Below, piece after piece: positions 17,495-26,823 of a DNA stretch of 59,346 bases (position 1 is its first letter; the number at the start of each line of letters is the position of its first letter). The DNA comes from Streptomyces sp. ISL-10. Lineage in GTDB: Bacteria; Actinomycetota; Actinomycetes; Streptomycetales; Streptomycetaceae. Position numbers and translations under genes: made by a program. The notes under the pieces were generated by a model. It had not been told where the DNA came from and made no database searches. It saw nothing but the letters and a program-made list of their open reading frames with translations. The stretch covers positions 1-59,346 of the forward strand of contig NZ_JAGGOJ010000042.1 in the NCBI RefSeq assembly GCF_018614575.1. Reading direction: 5' to 3'.

Positions 17495-19038
17495 CGACTG
17501 GACAGGGCAGCGAGCCCCGCAGCGGATCCCCGCGCAGATCTCTCATCCTCGCCGGCGGCGGGCTGAAGGTGGCCTTCCAGGCGGGGGTCCTCCAGGTCCT
17601 GCTGGACGAGGCCGAGCTGGAATTCGACCATGTCGACGGCGCCAGCGGAGGCGTTTTCAACCTCGCAATGTACTGCCAGGGGATGTCCGGGCGCGAGATT
17701 GCGGACAATTGGCGCGGTCTCTCTCCTTTGAAGGGCGTCACCCCGAACTGGCGTGAGTTGCCGAAGGGGCCGTACGCCCGTTCCCTGTTCACGCTGGACG
17801 GCTATCGGGGTCGCGTCTTCCCGGACTGGGGGCTGGACTGGGAGAGAATCCGGGCCACCGATCGGGAAGCCACCTTCAACCTCTACAACTTCAGCGCCAA
17901 TGAACTGGAGGCAGTGACCGCTGACCGCATGGACGAGGATCGCTTCTGTGGCGGGGTGTCGCTGCCCATGTGGTTCCCTCCGGTCGTCATCGACGGGCAG
18001 ACCTACATCGACCCGGTCTATCTGACCGATGGAAACGTCGAGGAGGCGATTCGGCGAGGCTGCGAAGAACTGTGGATCATCTGGACGGTCAGCCGACGGC
18101 AGCGCTGGCGGGACGGCTTTCTGGCCAACTATTTCCACATCATTGAAACGGTGGCCAACGGTCAGTTGGGGCACTGGCTGCGTCGGATCGAGGTCAGCAA
18201 CGCGGCCATCCGCAGAGGAGACCACGGAGAGTTCGGACGCCTGATCGATGTCAGGCTGCTGAGCGCCGAGGTCCCACTGAACTACCTGATCAACCTCAGC
18301 AGGGACCGTTTCACACAGGCCGTGGAACTCGGAGTCCGTCGTGCTCGCCAGTGGTGCACGGCCCAGGGCATTCCCTGGAAGCCCAGCGCCGCTCCGGACC
18401 GCCCCGCCGACCCGACACGCATTCGATTTACCGAACGCATGGTCGGCCGCGTCACCTTCGGCGAGAACGACTACCGGAAGGGGGCCTCGTCGGAAGGTGG
18501 AGCAGCCGCTGACATGGCCTTGCACCTGACCATCGACATCCAGGGTGTGGACCGCTTCATCGTCAGTCCGGACCATGAAGCCTCACTGCAGGGAGAGATC
18601 GTCTGCCAGGAACTGGGCGGACGCCTTCCGGTCGAGCGAGGAACCTTCCAGCTGTTCGTGGAACACTCCGACCCGGAACACCTTCGGATGCGTTATCGCT
18701 TGTTCTTCACCGACCGAGCCGGTCATCGGCTCACACTCAGTGGATACAAGAACGTCAGCGAGGACTCTCGTCGGGGGATCTGGAAGGACACGTCCGTCCT
18801 CTACACGCGCATTGTTCGTGGCCATGTCGATGCCGACGAAGAGTCCGAAGCCGAGTTGGTGGCCTCGGGAGCCGTGCGCATCCGCCCGACCGACTTCCTG
18901 AAGCAACTCACCACCTTCCGGGTCGAAGCGGCAACGCTCCCCGGCAAGGCGTCCACGCTGGGACGCTTCGGGCAGTTCTTCTTCGGCAAGCTGTGGGATG
19001 TGTACGCGCAGAACCTCTTGCCCTGGTCACCACTGTGA
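17491..19038 (+). CDS. Patatin-like lipase with an extra C-terminal domain
   Basis: 515 residues from ATG 17491, which overlaps the GMC stop. Residues 18-210 are a patatin domain: oxyanion loop AGGGLKVAFQAG, nucleophile elbow DGASGG with Ser 52, and the catalytic Asp in LTDGNVEEA (about residue 185). It should hydrolyse acyl esters of lipids. Residues about 310-515 form a second module (VGRVTFGENDYRKGA, MRYRLFFTDRAGHRLTLSGY, LGRFGQFFFGKLWDVYAQ). It resembles the tail module found on some actinobacterial GMC oxidases, here carried by the lipase instead; that resemblance is from memory. Operon partner of the GMC enzyme. Confidence 0.85.
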   Translation: MTTGQGSEPRSGSPRRSLILAGGGLKVAFQAGVLQVLLDEAELEFDHVDGASGGVFNLAMYCQGMSGREIADNWRGLSPLKGVTPNWRELPKGPYARSLFTLDGYRGRVFPDWGLDWERIRATDREATFNLYNFSANELEAVTADRMDEDRFCGGVSLPMWFPPVVIDGQTYIDPVYLTDGNVEEAIRRGCEELWIIWTVSRRQRWRDGFLANYFHIIETVANGQLGHWLRRIEVSNAAIRRGDHGEFGRLIDVRLLSAEVPLNYLINLSRDRFTQAVELGVRRARQWCTAQGIPWKPSAAPDRPADPTRIRFTERMVGRVTFGENDYRKGASSEGGAAADMALHLTIDIQGVDRFIVSPDHEASLQGEIVCQELGGRLPVERGTFQLFVEHSDPEHLRMRYRLFFTDRAGHRLTLSGYKNVSEDSRRGIWKDTSVLYTRIVRGHVDADEESEAELVASGAVRIRPTDFLKQLTTFRVEAATLPGKASTLGRFGQFFFGKLWDVYAQNLLPWSPL

Positions 19039-19116
19039 CCGATGGCCATGCTGCCACGTGACGCCGAACGGCGACGACACGTCCCGTGAGGGATCAGGGC
19101 CAACGGAGGAGCCATC

Positions 19117-20961
19117 GTGGACGTCCATGAGTTGCGCAAGCACGCGGCGGCGCTACGGTTCACCCCGCAGGAACCGGTGCGCTGGCTGGCACCGAAGGAA
19201 CTGGCTCGTACGGCGGTCAAAGTCGGGCTGGCCGCCGTATTCGCCGACTACTCGGACAAGCGCGAGATCCAGGGCGCGCTGCAGGCCGATCTCCTGCGGG
19301 CACCCTTGGCGAATCCGGGCGCCGAGGAGATCTGGATCGACTTCGTCGCCGACCTCGGCGACGGCTTCGAGGCGACATACTCGGTGGCATCCGCACTGGC
19401 AGCGGCCCGGCTCGCCGTCACCGGGCCCGACTCGCTCCCTCGTGGCTCGCTGCTCGTCCTCGGAGGGGACCAGGTGTACCCGGTGGCATCCACGACAGCG
19501 TACGAGGACAGGATGAAGGGGCCCTACCGCGCCGCGCTCCCGTCTGCACCGGACGAACCGCTCATGCTTGTGCTGCCGGGTAACCACGACTGGTACGACG
19601 GACTCACCGCGTTCCTACGGGTGTTCGCCCAAGGAAGGCCCATCGGCGGCTGGCAGACCCGGCAGACCCGGAGCTACTTCGCCGTGCAGCTGCCCCAGCG
19701 CTGGTGGCTCGTCGGGCTGGACAGCCAACTCGGCTCCTACTTCGACGATCCGCAGCGGCGCTACTTCGAGTCCTATCTCTCGCCGCGACTGCTGCCGGGT
19801 GACAGCGTGATCGTCTGCTCCGCCACGCCCACATGGGTGAAGAGCAACGAGGAGCCCAACGCCTTCAACTCCCTGCACTGGTTCGACCGAAACATCATTC
19901 GGACCCGCTTCAACCCGGCGACCCGGAAACGAGAGGACACAGGCGCGTCCATCCGACTGTGGCTGACCGGCGACAGGCACCATTACGCCCGCTACGCGGA
20001 ACGGTTGCCCGATGACCGGCCCGGATCCGACGACGCCCTGCCTCCGGAACCCCGGCGGCGCCAGATGGTGACGTGCGGCCTGGGCGGCGCGTTCCTGGCA
20101 GCCACACACAGGCTCCCGAAAGCTCTGCCGCTGCCGCCGGCCACCTCGCGGATGCGGGAGAAGGACGACCCGCCGCCGGCATTCGCCCTCGCACAACACA
20201 CGTACCCCGACGCGGAGGAGTCCCGCTCGCTTGCTCGCGCGATCGCCAAGCCGTGGTCGCGGTACTGGCTCCCGCGGCGCAACCCCGGGTTCGCCGTACT
20301 GGCCGGGGCGCTGCAGCTGGTACTCGTCTTGCTGGCGAGTGGCGCGTTTGCGCTGGCCGAAGGCAGACTCAATCCCGTCGACGCCCTGCGCAGGGCCGGC
20401 ACCGGCGACCTGCTCGGCCTGCTCTGCACGAGTGTCGCCCTCTTCGTTCTGCCCTTCGTGTTCGGCTGGGGGAACGGGCTGCTGCGCGGACGGTGGCCCA
20501 GGGCACCGTCCGGTGCGATCGTCGCCGTGCTGTTTCAGTTGGCGGTCACCGTCGCGGCACTGTCCGTCACTGTCGTCGTGGCCCGGTCCATCCCATCCTC
20601 ATGGAACGGGTTCTGGCGCCTGGCGATACTGCTGGTCGTCGCTGCTGTGATGGGCGCGTTCCTCGGCTCCCAGCTCTTCGCCCTGTGGGTGCTGTGGACG
20701 GACCGGGGCCTGGTCGCCGAGTGGCAGATGTCCGGGCAGTCCATCGACGACCGCAAGGGATTCGTGCGGATGCACCTCGCACCGGACGGCACCCTCACCC
20801 TGTACCCGCTGGCGCTCGACGCCACCTGCCGGGACTGGCTCCTCGACGAGGTTGTCGACACCCCGGCCGCGTGGCTGCGGCCGGTGCCCAAGACGCTGCC
20901 GACGGTGCGGCTCATCGAAGAGCCCATTGTGATCAGACGGACGGGGGTGCCCGGTGCCTGA
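19117..20961 (+). CDS. Membrane-anchored calcineurin-like metallophosphoesterase
   Basis: 614 residues from GTG 19117 behind GGAGG, 78 bp after the lipase. The catalytic domain (residues about 65-330) has the metal-ligand motifs IDFVADLGDG (atypical first Asp block), VLGGDQVYP, LVLPGNHDWYDG and LWLTGDRHHY. Residues about 390-535 hold four hydrophobic segments, for example FAVLAGALQLVLVLLASGAF and LLVVAAVMGAFLGSQLFALW. A short soluble tail follows (DDRKGFVRMHLAPDGTLTLY). This places a phosphoesterase at the membrane. The substrate is unknown. With a lipase and an alcohol oxidase in the same operon, a phospholipid or lipid-linked substrate is a reasonable inference. Confidence 0.85.
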   Translation: MDVHELRKHAAALRFTPQEPVRWLAPKELARTAVKVGLAAVFADYSDKREIQGALQADLLRAPLANPGAEEIWIDFVADLGDGFEATYSVASALAAARLAVTGPDSLPRGSLLVLGGDQVYPVASTTAYEDRMKGPYRAALPSAPDEPLMLVLPGNHDWYDGLTAFLRVFAQGRPIGGWQTRQTRSYFAVQLPQRWWLVGLDSQLGSYFDDPQRRYFESYLSPRLLPGDSVIVCSATPTWVKSNEEPNAFNSLHWFDRNIIRTRFNPATRKREDTGASIRLWLTGDRHHYARYAERLPDDRPGSDDALPPEPRRRQMVTCGLGGAFLAATHRLPKALPLPPATSRMREKDDPPPAFALAQHTYPDAEESRSLARAIAKPWSRYWLPRRNPGFAVLAGALQLVLVLLASGAFALAEGRLNPVDALRRAGTGDLLGLLCTSVALFVLPFVFGWGNGLLRGRWPRAPSGAIVAVLFQLAVTVAALSVTVVVARSIPSSWNGFWRLAILLVVAAVMGAFLGSQLFALWVLWTDRGLVAEWQMSGQSIDDRKGFVRMHLAPDGTLTLYPLALDATCRDWLLDEVVDTPAAWLRPVPKTLPTVRLIEEPIVIRRTGVPGA

Positions 20962-21015
20962 TTCAAGACTCCAACCAACCGGACAGAAGGTCCCGATCAA
21001 CTGACCCACCAAGTT

Positions 21016-22235
21016 GTGCTCCAGTCCCGGTCTGACCACCGAGGCCGCGGGCTACTACCGCAGGGCCTCCTCGCTCAGCGCCTCAGCCCGCATGGACCAT
21101 GCCGTATTCCTGACGGAGACCACCGGCGACGCGTGCTGGCCCGAGGCGCCCGGCCTCTTGGTCCAGACCCCCGAGGAGGGTTACGAAGGCGCCGCGACGT
21201 CCTCGGAGTCCTGCATAAGTAGCGCGGCGACCTCGCTGACGCCGAGCACGGGTACGGCCTTGCGGCCGGGACCGGGCACCAGGCCGCCCAGTGGAACTTC
21301 GGCCTCCTCTGCAAGCGGCAGCGGCGGTACGAGGAGGCCGAACGCTGCTTCCGTCAGGTCGGGGAGGACGACGAGGACGTCGTCGCGCAGCTCGACCGGA
21401 TCGCCGCGATCCGCGAGGGCGGCACGATCGCCCCCGGCAAGGACCTGCGCCGCCTGCCCGAGCTCTGCGGGCGTGCGGAGGCGGGTGACGTCCACGCCTC
21501 GTACGCGTACGGGAAGATCCTCGGCGACTGGCCGGCGCGGGCGACCGCCACCTGGTCCGGTGGATCGAACCCGCCGCGTTGGTCGGCGACCCGGAGGAGA
21601 CCTTGCGGAGCTGTACGGGTCGCTGCGCAGGCCCACGTTGCGCGACCAACTGGTACCCGAGGGCGGCCGAGGCGGGGCACCACGACGGGTGCAACCAGAT
21701 GGGCTGGCTCTCCGAGCCCCACCGGGACTACCAGCAGGCCGAGCGCTGGTATGTGTTCGACCGCAGCGGCGTGTTCTACGAGCTCGCCCGCACACCCGTC
21801 AAGGTGCTGGTCCTGAAGTGGGCGTACGAGCGGCTGGAGACCTCAGGCGTCCCCATGAGCTGGCACATCGAGGACCACCGCATCCGCCTGCGTCACGGCC
21901 GCTACAGCACGCGTGTGCTGCTGATCGGCTCCGGCTTCGACGCCGTACGCGAGGAGTGGATCGGCGGCCTGCCCCGCACCGGCGGCCGCGTGCTCGCCGG
22001 CGACCGCGTGCTCGCCGGCGACCGCTTCCGCCGGGCCGTCAACGAACGCGGCACCGTCGTCGACCTCGCCAAGATCAAGGCCGTCCCAGCCTGCTGGACA
22101 AGCTCCGCCGCGAACTCACCGGCGGTGCCGTCCCGCAGCCGCGTACGGCACCGTTCCGCACCCCCTCATGGGTCGCCTGGACCTGCCCGGACACCGGTAG
22201 CGAGCGGCGCGGCGTGGTCGTTGGCGAATCCCTGA
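21016..22235 (+). pseudogene. Decayed TPR/Sel1-repeat protein gene
   Basis: Coding pieces lie in three frames. Near 21200-21540 they read DLADAEHGYGLAAGTGHQAA, WNFGLLCKRQRRYEEAERCF and GDVHASYAYGKILGDW. Near 21660-21740 they read GHHDGCNQMGWLSEPHRDYQ. These are TPR/Sel1-like helices as in large streptomycete regulatory or helper proteins. From 21740 on the frame is WYVFDRSGVFYELARTPVKV ... SWHIEDHRIRLRHGRYSTRV. At least two frameshifts and a stop (near 21222) break it. An 18-bp tandem duplication, CGCGTGCTCGCCGGCGAC at 21987-22004 and 22005-22022, adds six residues in frame. Confidence 0.65.
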
Positions 22236-22616
22236 GTGACGGTCTGCGGGAGACGGTCAGTTGAACTTCGTCATCTGAGTACCAGTGGCGCAGCCTCAGT
22301 GACCTGGTGGTTGTCACTGACGGGTGGTGCTCACCTGTTGCTGACGTGAGTGACGAAAGGCCAGGTTATTCTCACGCCGACTGCTATAGCAGGTGCAGAG
22401 TTTGCGCTGGTCAGGGGCGTGAGGGCCCCGTTGTCACCGTTCCAGCCCTCATGCGGGGCATTGCATGCCGCGCGGCTGACTCTCCTGCCCGCGCGGCGAA
22501 ATGTGAGACGGCGCCGACGGCCCGGATGGCAGCCGATACCCGTACTGGAGACGGCGCTCCGCTCCCGGCCGAGGTGCACGGCGCTGTTCTGCCACCGTCC
22601 CCCAAGCCCGGAGGCG
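22236..22616. other. 380-bp gap without a supported gene
   Basis: No frame has a ribosome site or recognisable domain. It separates the decayed TPR gene from the convergent HEPN-like gene. Confidence 0.4.
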
Positions 22617-23150
22617 TCAGGATGACTGTGCCGGGACGGTCAGGCAGTTGAGAAGCTCCACAGCGGCGGCGGTCGCGTCCTGCTGAAGTGCCAGGTCACC
22701 CACGAGGGACGTGGTGTCGCATTCGTCGTCACCAAGCTCTGTCAGGACGTGAACGCATTCGCCACCACCGGTTGCATACTCGCGCCAGACCCTGCCGATC
22801 ACGGGACTGTCGTGGACCACTCTGTTGCGCCGCTTGACGGCGGCATCGATGTGGTCAAGCGCTGGCGGGCATTCGGTGTCGCAGAAGCCGCCGATCTTCT
22901 GTCGTATGTTCTGCAGCAGCCGTCCCGCGGGCTGGTCGGTGCGGGCAGCCAGGTCGAGGCGCGAGAGGATCATGCCGAGCACTGCCTCGGTTTCTGCGGC
23001 TTGGACCACCACCAGGCCCCGGAGCCGGTTCAGTTCCAAGGCCTCGGTTCCGTCCCAGGGCGCGGTGTCTGGGTGGTGAGGGTGTCGGTGGGCCTGGACG
23101 GTGCTCCACGCAATGGCGCGTATTCCGTAGCGGGGTGACTCGGTCGTCAT
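22617..23150 (-). CDS. Small helical protein with a HEPN-like R-x4-H motif
   Basis: 177 residues from ATG 23150 (weak ribosome site). The first half is a long helical region (ALELNRLRGLVVVQAAETEA, LGMILSRLDLAARTDQPAGR). A helix with KRRNRVVHDSPVIG at about residue 110 then follows, i.e. Arg-x4-His in the setting typical of HEPN ribonuclease or HEPN-scaffold domains. The remainder is acidic. It is divergent from the SEC-C protein 230 bp away and may share its promoter region. Assignment to HEPN is from the motif only; catalytic function is unproven. Confidence 0.6.
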   Translation of the reverse strand: MTTESPRYGIRAIAWSTVQAHRHPHHPDTAPWDGTEALELNRLRGLVVVQAAETEAVLGMILSRLDLAARTDQPAGRLLQNIRQKIGGFCDTECPPALDHIDAAVKRRNRVVHDSPVIGRVWREYATGGGECVHVLTELGDDECDTTSLVGDLALQQDATAAAVELLNCLTVPAQSS

Positions 23151-23377
23151 TCGTCAAAGTATCAGTGCTTCCCATGACAGGAGCCAAGAAGTTTCTCTCG
23201 CCCATCGCTTCGTTCGTTCTGCCACGAATCAACGATGGTCGTCCGCAGCGCCAGGACGCAGGAAACGAACGGCTTGCACGCTCGGCATCCGGTCATTGAC
23301 CAACGGTCCTGCATCTAAAGTGCACCGGTAGTCTGGGCGCGTGACGCCCACCAATGGAGCGGGCAGTGGAGGGATGT

Positions 23378-24514
23378 GTGAGCTTTGAGGAACGAGTCGT
23401 TCGTGCCCTGGGCAGGGAACGGGCCGACCGTGTTCAGGCGGCAGCCCGGCAGTTGATGACGCGGGCCGACGACGAGGCCCAAAGCACGCAGGCCGTGGTT
23501 CACATCAATGTACCGCTGCACGCACACAACGCCCACGACGCGACAACCGAGCTCGCCAACCTGCTCAACGCGGCCGCACCGGAGGAGACCTGGACGTTCG
23601 TCACCGTCTCCCATCCCGACGGCACGTGGTCGGGCAAGGCGAGCCCGTTCATGCAGGACACCACCGCGCTCGGCTCACGGGACTGGATTGCTCACTTCGC
23701 CCTGTCCGACCTCCACATGAGAATGGCGGCCTGGCGGCTGACCCAGCTGTGGCGCGCCACCGAACTGGCCGAGCAGACCGTGGACGCCCTGGGCCGCTGG
23801 CGGCTGCTCGTCGCGGCCGCATGCTCCCGCTCCCTGCTGGAGGGCGCGGCCGCCCTCAACCACGAAACAACCCTCCTCCACGAGGCATGGGACACGTTCA
23901 AGAAAGCCGGCCCGCCCACCACCGACTCCCTCACCCGGTTCAGTGCTGACCTCAACAACCGCCTGGCAAAAGTCCAGTACGCCTCACGCGTCGGACAAAG
24001 CGCCGGCCAGCCTCCCGTGCTCCAGAGCACTAACGTGATGACCTACATCAACAAACTGGCCAAGAACACCACCACCGTCGGCGTGCTCGACCTGTACGAA
24101 TGGCTGTGCGACGCAGTCCACCCAAGCTTCGGCTCCGCCACCACTCACACCGTGCTGCGGGCCTCGGACCGGCCCAAAACCCATGCCATCGAGCACTACG
24201 CACGCCGCCCCCTGAAGCCGCTCGCCGCCTCCGGCTACGTCATGCAGCCGACCGTCGCCCACGCCGCTGCCGACGCGCTCGTCCTTGCCGCCGATGTGGT
24301 CCACACCAGTCTTTCGCTCGTGAAGTGGAACATGGACGACATCGGCCTGACGGCAGAGATCTACGGCCTCAACCGTCTCTCCTATGCTGGCGGCAGCGAC
24401 CAGCCACCCCAGCGCAGTGACGCATGCCCGTGCGGCAGCGGCCGCAAGTACAAGCGATGTGTGCACCGGTGGGGGCAACCAAGCACTCCACCCCCACCGG
24501 CCGCTGAGCCCTGA
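23378..24514 (+). CDS. SEC-C-motif protein of unknown function
   Basis: 378 residues from GTG 23378 (GGAGGG upstream); ATG 23354 would add eight residues. The body is mostly helical (WRLTQLWRATELAEQTVDAL, RWRLLVAAACSRSLLEGAAA) with YEWLCDAVHPSFGS at about residue 245. This resembles the conserved 'Y-x-xS-x-x-VHP' helix of DUF5677-type HEPN relatives. The C-terminus is a complete SEC-C zinc motif, DACPCGSGRKYKRCVH. SEC-C tails occur on SecA and on many stand-alone proteins of defence or stress islands. Convergent with the next HEPN-like gene and divergent from the previous one. Confidence 0.75.
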   Translation: MSFEERVVRALGRERADRVQAAARQLMTRADDEAQSTQAVVHINVPLHAHNAHDATTELANLLNAAAPEETWTFVTVSHPDGTWSGKASPFMQDTTALGSRDWIAHFALSDLHMRMAAWRLTQLWRATELAEQTVDALGRWRLLVAAACSRSLLEGAAALNHETTLLHEAWDTFKKAGPPTTDSLTRFSADLNNRLAKVQYASRVGQSAGQPPVLQSTNVMTYINKLAKNTTTVGVLDLYEWLCDAVHPSFGSATTHTVLRASDRPKTHAIEHYARRPLKPLAASGYVMQPTVAHAAADALVLAADVVHTSLSLVKWNMDDIGLTAEIYGLNRLSYAGGSDQPPQRSDACPCGSGRKYKRCVHRWGQPSTPPPPAAEP

Positions 24515-24571
24515 GAAGCCAGGCGGTAGCGCCAGTCTCGCTGCTGGTCCGTGGAGGAACTGGCTGTAGGT

Positions 24572-25144
24572 TCACGAGGTGCCCCACTCGCGCAGCGCCT
24601 TGAAAACAGAGCCGCTGTCCAGCTCGTGGCCTCGATCCAGACTCTTGAGGAGAGCCGTGGAACTCGTCACGCGGTCGGGGTAGTACAGCTCGGGTGCCAG
24701 GCAGGCGGGGCAGTCGCTCAGGAGGCAGAACGGCGAGAGGGGGAGGGGTCCGTCGTTTGGGGGGATGAGGTAGAGCTGGTCGTTTGCCAGAGGGTGTGCC
24801 GTGCCGAAAGAGACCGTTGCGAAGTCGGGGTGGTCTCCCATCAGGGCCAGGCCTGATACGCGGAACTTCCCGGCATCAGGCATCCATTGGAGCCGGTCGG
24901 TGTGTACCCATCGGGTGTGGGCGAGGAACGCGCATCGCGACAGGCTGCTGAGCATCAGCGATTCGATGCGCCCAAGGCTCTTTTCCAACTCGGCCCGTGT
25001 GCGTGGGCCTGCGGCGTGCCGGATCTTGTTGCGGAGCACGACCAGTTGGTCGAGATCGGCAATCAGGCCTTTCCCGCCCTTCTTACGGGCTGTTGCCTCG
25101 ACGAGGCCGGCGGCGGGGTCACCGTGCTGGCTGGACTTTTTCAC
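24572..25144 (-). CDS. Hypothetical protein with a second R-x4-H HEPN-like motif, possibly N-truncated
   Basis: 190 residues from GTG 25144, but the frame stays open about 35 codons further upstream with sensible composition and no canonical start. The 5' end may therefore be missing. VVLRNKIRHAAGPRTRAELE at about residue 35 has the Arg-x4-His of HEPN-like helices. The rest has a beta-rich look and a Cys cluster (FCLLSDCPACLAPELYY). The stop lies 58 bp from the stop of the SEC-C gene (convergent). No family recognised beyond the motif. Confidence 0.55.
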   Translation of the reverse strand: MKKSSQHGDPAAGLVEATARKKGGKGLIADLDQLVVLRNKIRHAAGPRTRAELEKSLGRIESLMLSSLSRCAFLAHTRWVHTDRLQWMPDAGKFRVSGLALMGDHPDFATVSFGTAHPLANDQLYLIPPNDGPLPLSPFCLLSDCPACLAPELYYPDRVTSSTALLKSLDRGHELDSGSVFKALREWGTS

Positions 25145-25409
25145 CGGGCCGGGCTCGATCCGGGTGCTATCGACTTCGAATCGCCGGACATGATCGAGTG
25201 GCAGGGCGGCGGCGCTGATGTGTGGCCGGACCTGCCGCCGTAACCGTACGCGGGGGCGGGGTGCAGGAAATGCCGGTTAGATTGATCTCCGCAGACTTCG
25301 CGGGCCTCCGAGCCGCGGGGAAACGACCCATCGGCACTTGTATTCGGCAGGGCGAGTGGGGCACGGGTGGTGGGCTGGGGGCAGCCATCGTGGCCGCCGG
25401 GGAGCGGGA

Positions 25410-25665
25410 TTACTGCCAGGGGGATGTAGGGGTGCCGTCTGGGTCCAGCCCGTAAGGCCACCGCCCTTCGGCCCTGAACCGCGTCACGTGCAGCGTCAGC
25501 TTGCGGGTGTCGCCAGCGTCAACGGCCGGGCGGTAAAGGGCCTCAGCACTTTCTCGGTCTCCCGCCCTCTCCCGCATCGCGGCCAGGTACCGCAGCCCGC
25601 AGGTGTCGCCCGCGTCGGCGGCCTGACGGGCCATGGCCTCGGCGCCCTCTCGGTCCCCCGCCCTC
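25410..25665 (-). pseudogene. C-terminal fragment of a Sel1/TPR 'GDREGAEALARQAADAGDT' repeat protein
   Basis: About 80 residues with two repeats (REGAEAMARQAADAGDTCGL, DRESAEALYRPAVDAGDTRK) and the family's typical end RWPYGLDPDGTPTSPWQ. Streptomyces encode many of these repeat proteins. The 5' portion is missing: at about 25665 the coding sense switches to the plus-strand LRV fragment. Longer open frames running further on the minus strand are antisense. Confidence 0.75.
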
Positions 25666-26501
25666 TCGCGCACCGTGGCCGAGCAGTGCCTTGCGGACCG
25701 GCGCGACCTGTGGGCGCTTGCCCACAACCCCCACACGCCCAGCGATGCCGTCGCCCGCCTTGCGCGCGACCGTGACCCGCACGTACGTGAACGAGTGGCC
25801 GCCCGGGCTGATCTGGACCCCGGGCTGCTGGCAGAGCTGACCCAGGACCCGGATGATTCCGTGCGCACCCGAGCCGTGCTGCACCCACTTTCGCGTGCCT
25901 GGTCGGAACGTGGTGCCATCGATCGGATCATCGGCCACGCGGCTGAGAACATCGGCCCTATCGGCGAGATGCTCGTCGAGCCGGAGACGAGCTGGTACGA
26001 ATCGTGCGCCGCATCCACGCATCCTCTGCTGCGCCGAATTGCCGCTACCTGCCCCCAGCTGCCGCCGACCCCGACCCCGACTGCGACGTGCGCCACCTGC
26101 TGGCCTGCAACCACCCGCTCGCGCCGCCCAGGATCATCCTCGACGCCTTCATCGCAACGCCACGCCAACGCCCCTGCCTGCTCACGCTTCCCCGCCTGCC
26201 CCGCACCGGTCTGCACCACCTCCTCGACCACGACGACCCCGACGTCCGTGCCCTCGCCGCTGCGGACACCAGCCTGGCCCGGCCACCCGTCCGCCTGCTT
26301 GCCGACCCCGAGTCGCGCGTTCGTCGAGCCGCGGCCGCCAACCCGCTCCTTCCCGTCGACCTGATCGCATCGCTCCTGAACGCCCCGGAGCATGCCGAAG
26401 GAGCCGCAGCCAACCCGAACCTGCCGGCTAAACGCCTTCACAAGCTGCTCGACCTCAGCGGGCCCCCCGGGCGGCGGCACACTGAGCCCGCAACTCCCTA
26501 A
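25666..26501 (+). pseudogene. LRV (leucine-rich-repeat-variant) protein, truncated and frameshifted
   Basis: The first part reads AEQCLADRRDLWALAHNPHT ... VARLARDRDPHVRERVAARA ... STHPLLRRIAATCPQLPP. After a shift near 26070 it continues as DPDCDVRHLLACNHPLAPPR ... DPDVRALAAADTSLARPPVR ... VRRAAAANPLLPVDLIASLL and ends at 26501. The repeating 'D-P-x-x-x-VR-x-x-x-A-x-NP-x-L-P' units are LRV/HEAT-like helical repeats. The start codon and N-terminus are absent. A full-length paralogue is present at 35.9-37.3 kb. Confidence 0.7.
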
Positions 26502-26600
26502 AGATCATTCACGGAACTCCGGCCAGAACCATTTTCAACGAGCCCCATCAGCCTCGCCGATCTCGTCGTCCGCGACTGACCCGAGCGGGCGGGCCTCCCC

Positions 26601-26823
26601 GATCCGCTCGGCGGTCTTGCCGACGCTGGTCGAGAGCTGTGGTCCGTGTTCGGGTTGACGTCATGGCTGGTCGATGAGATCTGGCACGACGAGCGGCGCG
26701 AGCAGGCCATCCGCGCCGAACTGCTCAAGCACATGCGCGAGAAGCGGATCGAACCGCCCACAGCTGACCAGATCAGCACGGTGATCCGCTCCGCGCTGCA
26801 TCAGGCCGAGGAGCGCGCCACGC
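26601..26823 (+). pseudogene. Tn3-type transposase fragment (DUF4158-like region)
   Basis: An open frame gives LTSWLVDEIWHDERREQAIR, AELLKHMREKRIEPPTADQI and STVIRSALHQAEERATR. This resembles the N-terminal DUF4158 region of large Tn3-family transposases (the '...RIEPPT...R..RIVRSALRQAEE' helix). It is cut off exactly where the CRISPR-like repeat begins at 26819. No terminal repeats or resolvase are visible. Confidence 0.55.
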
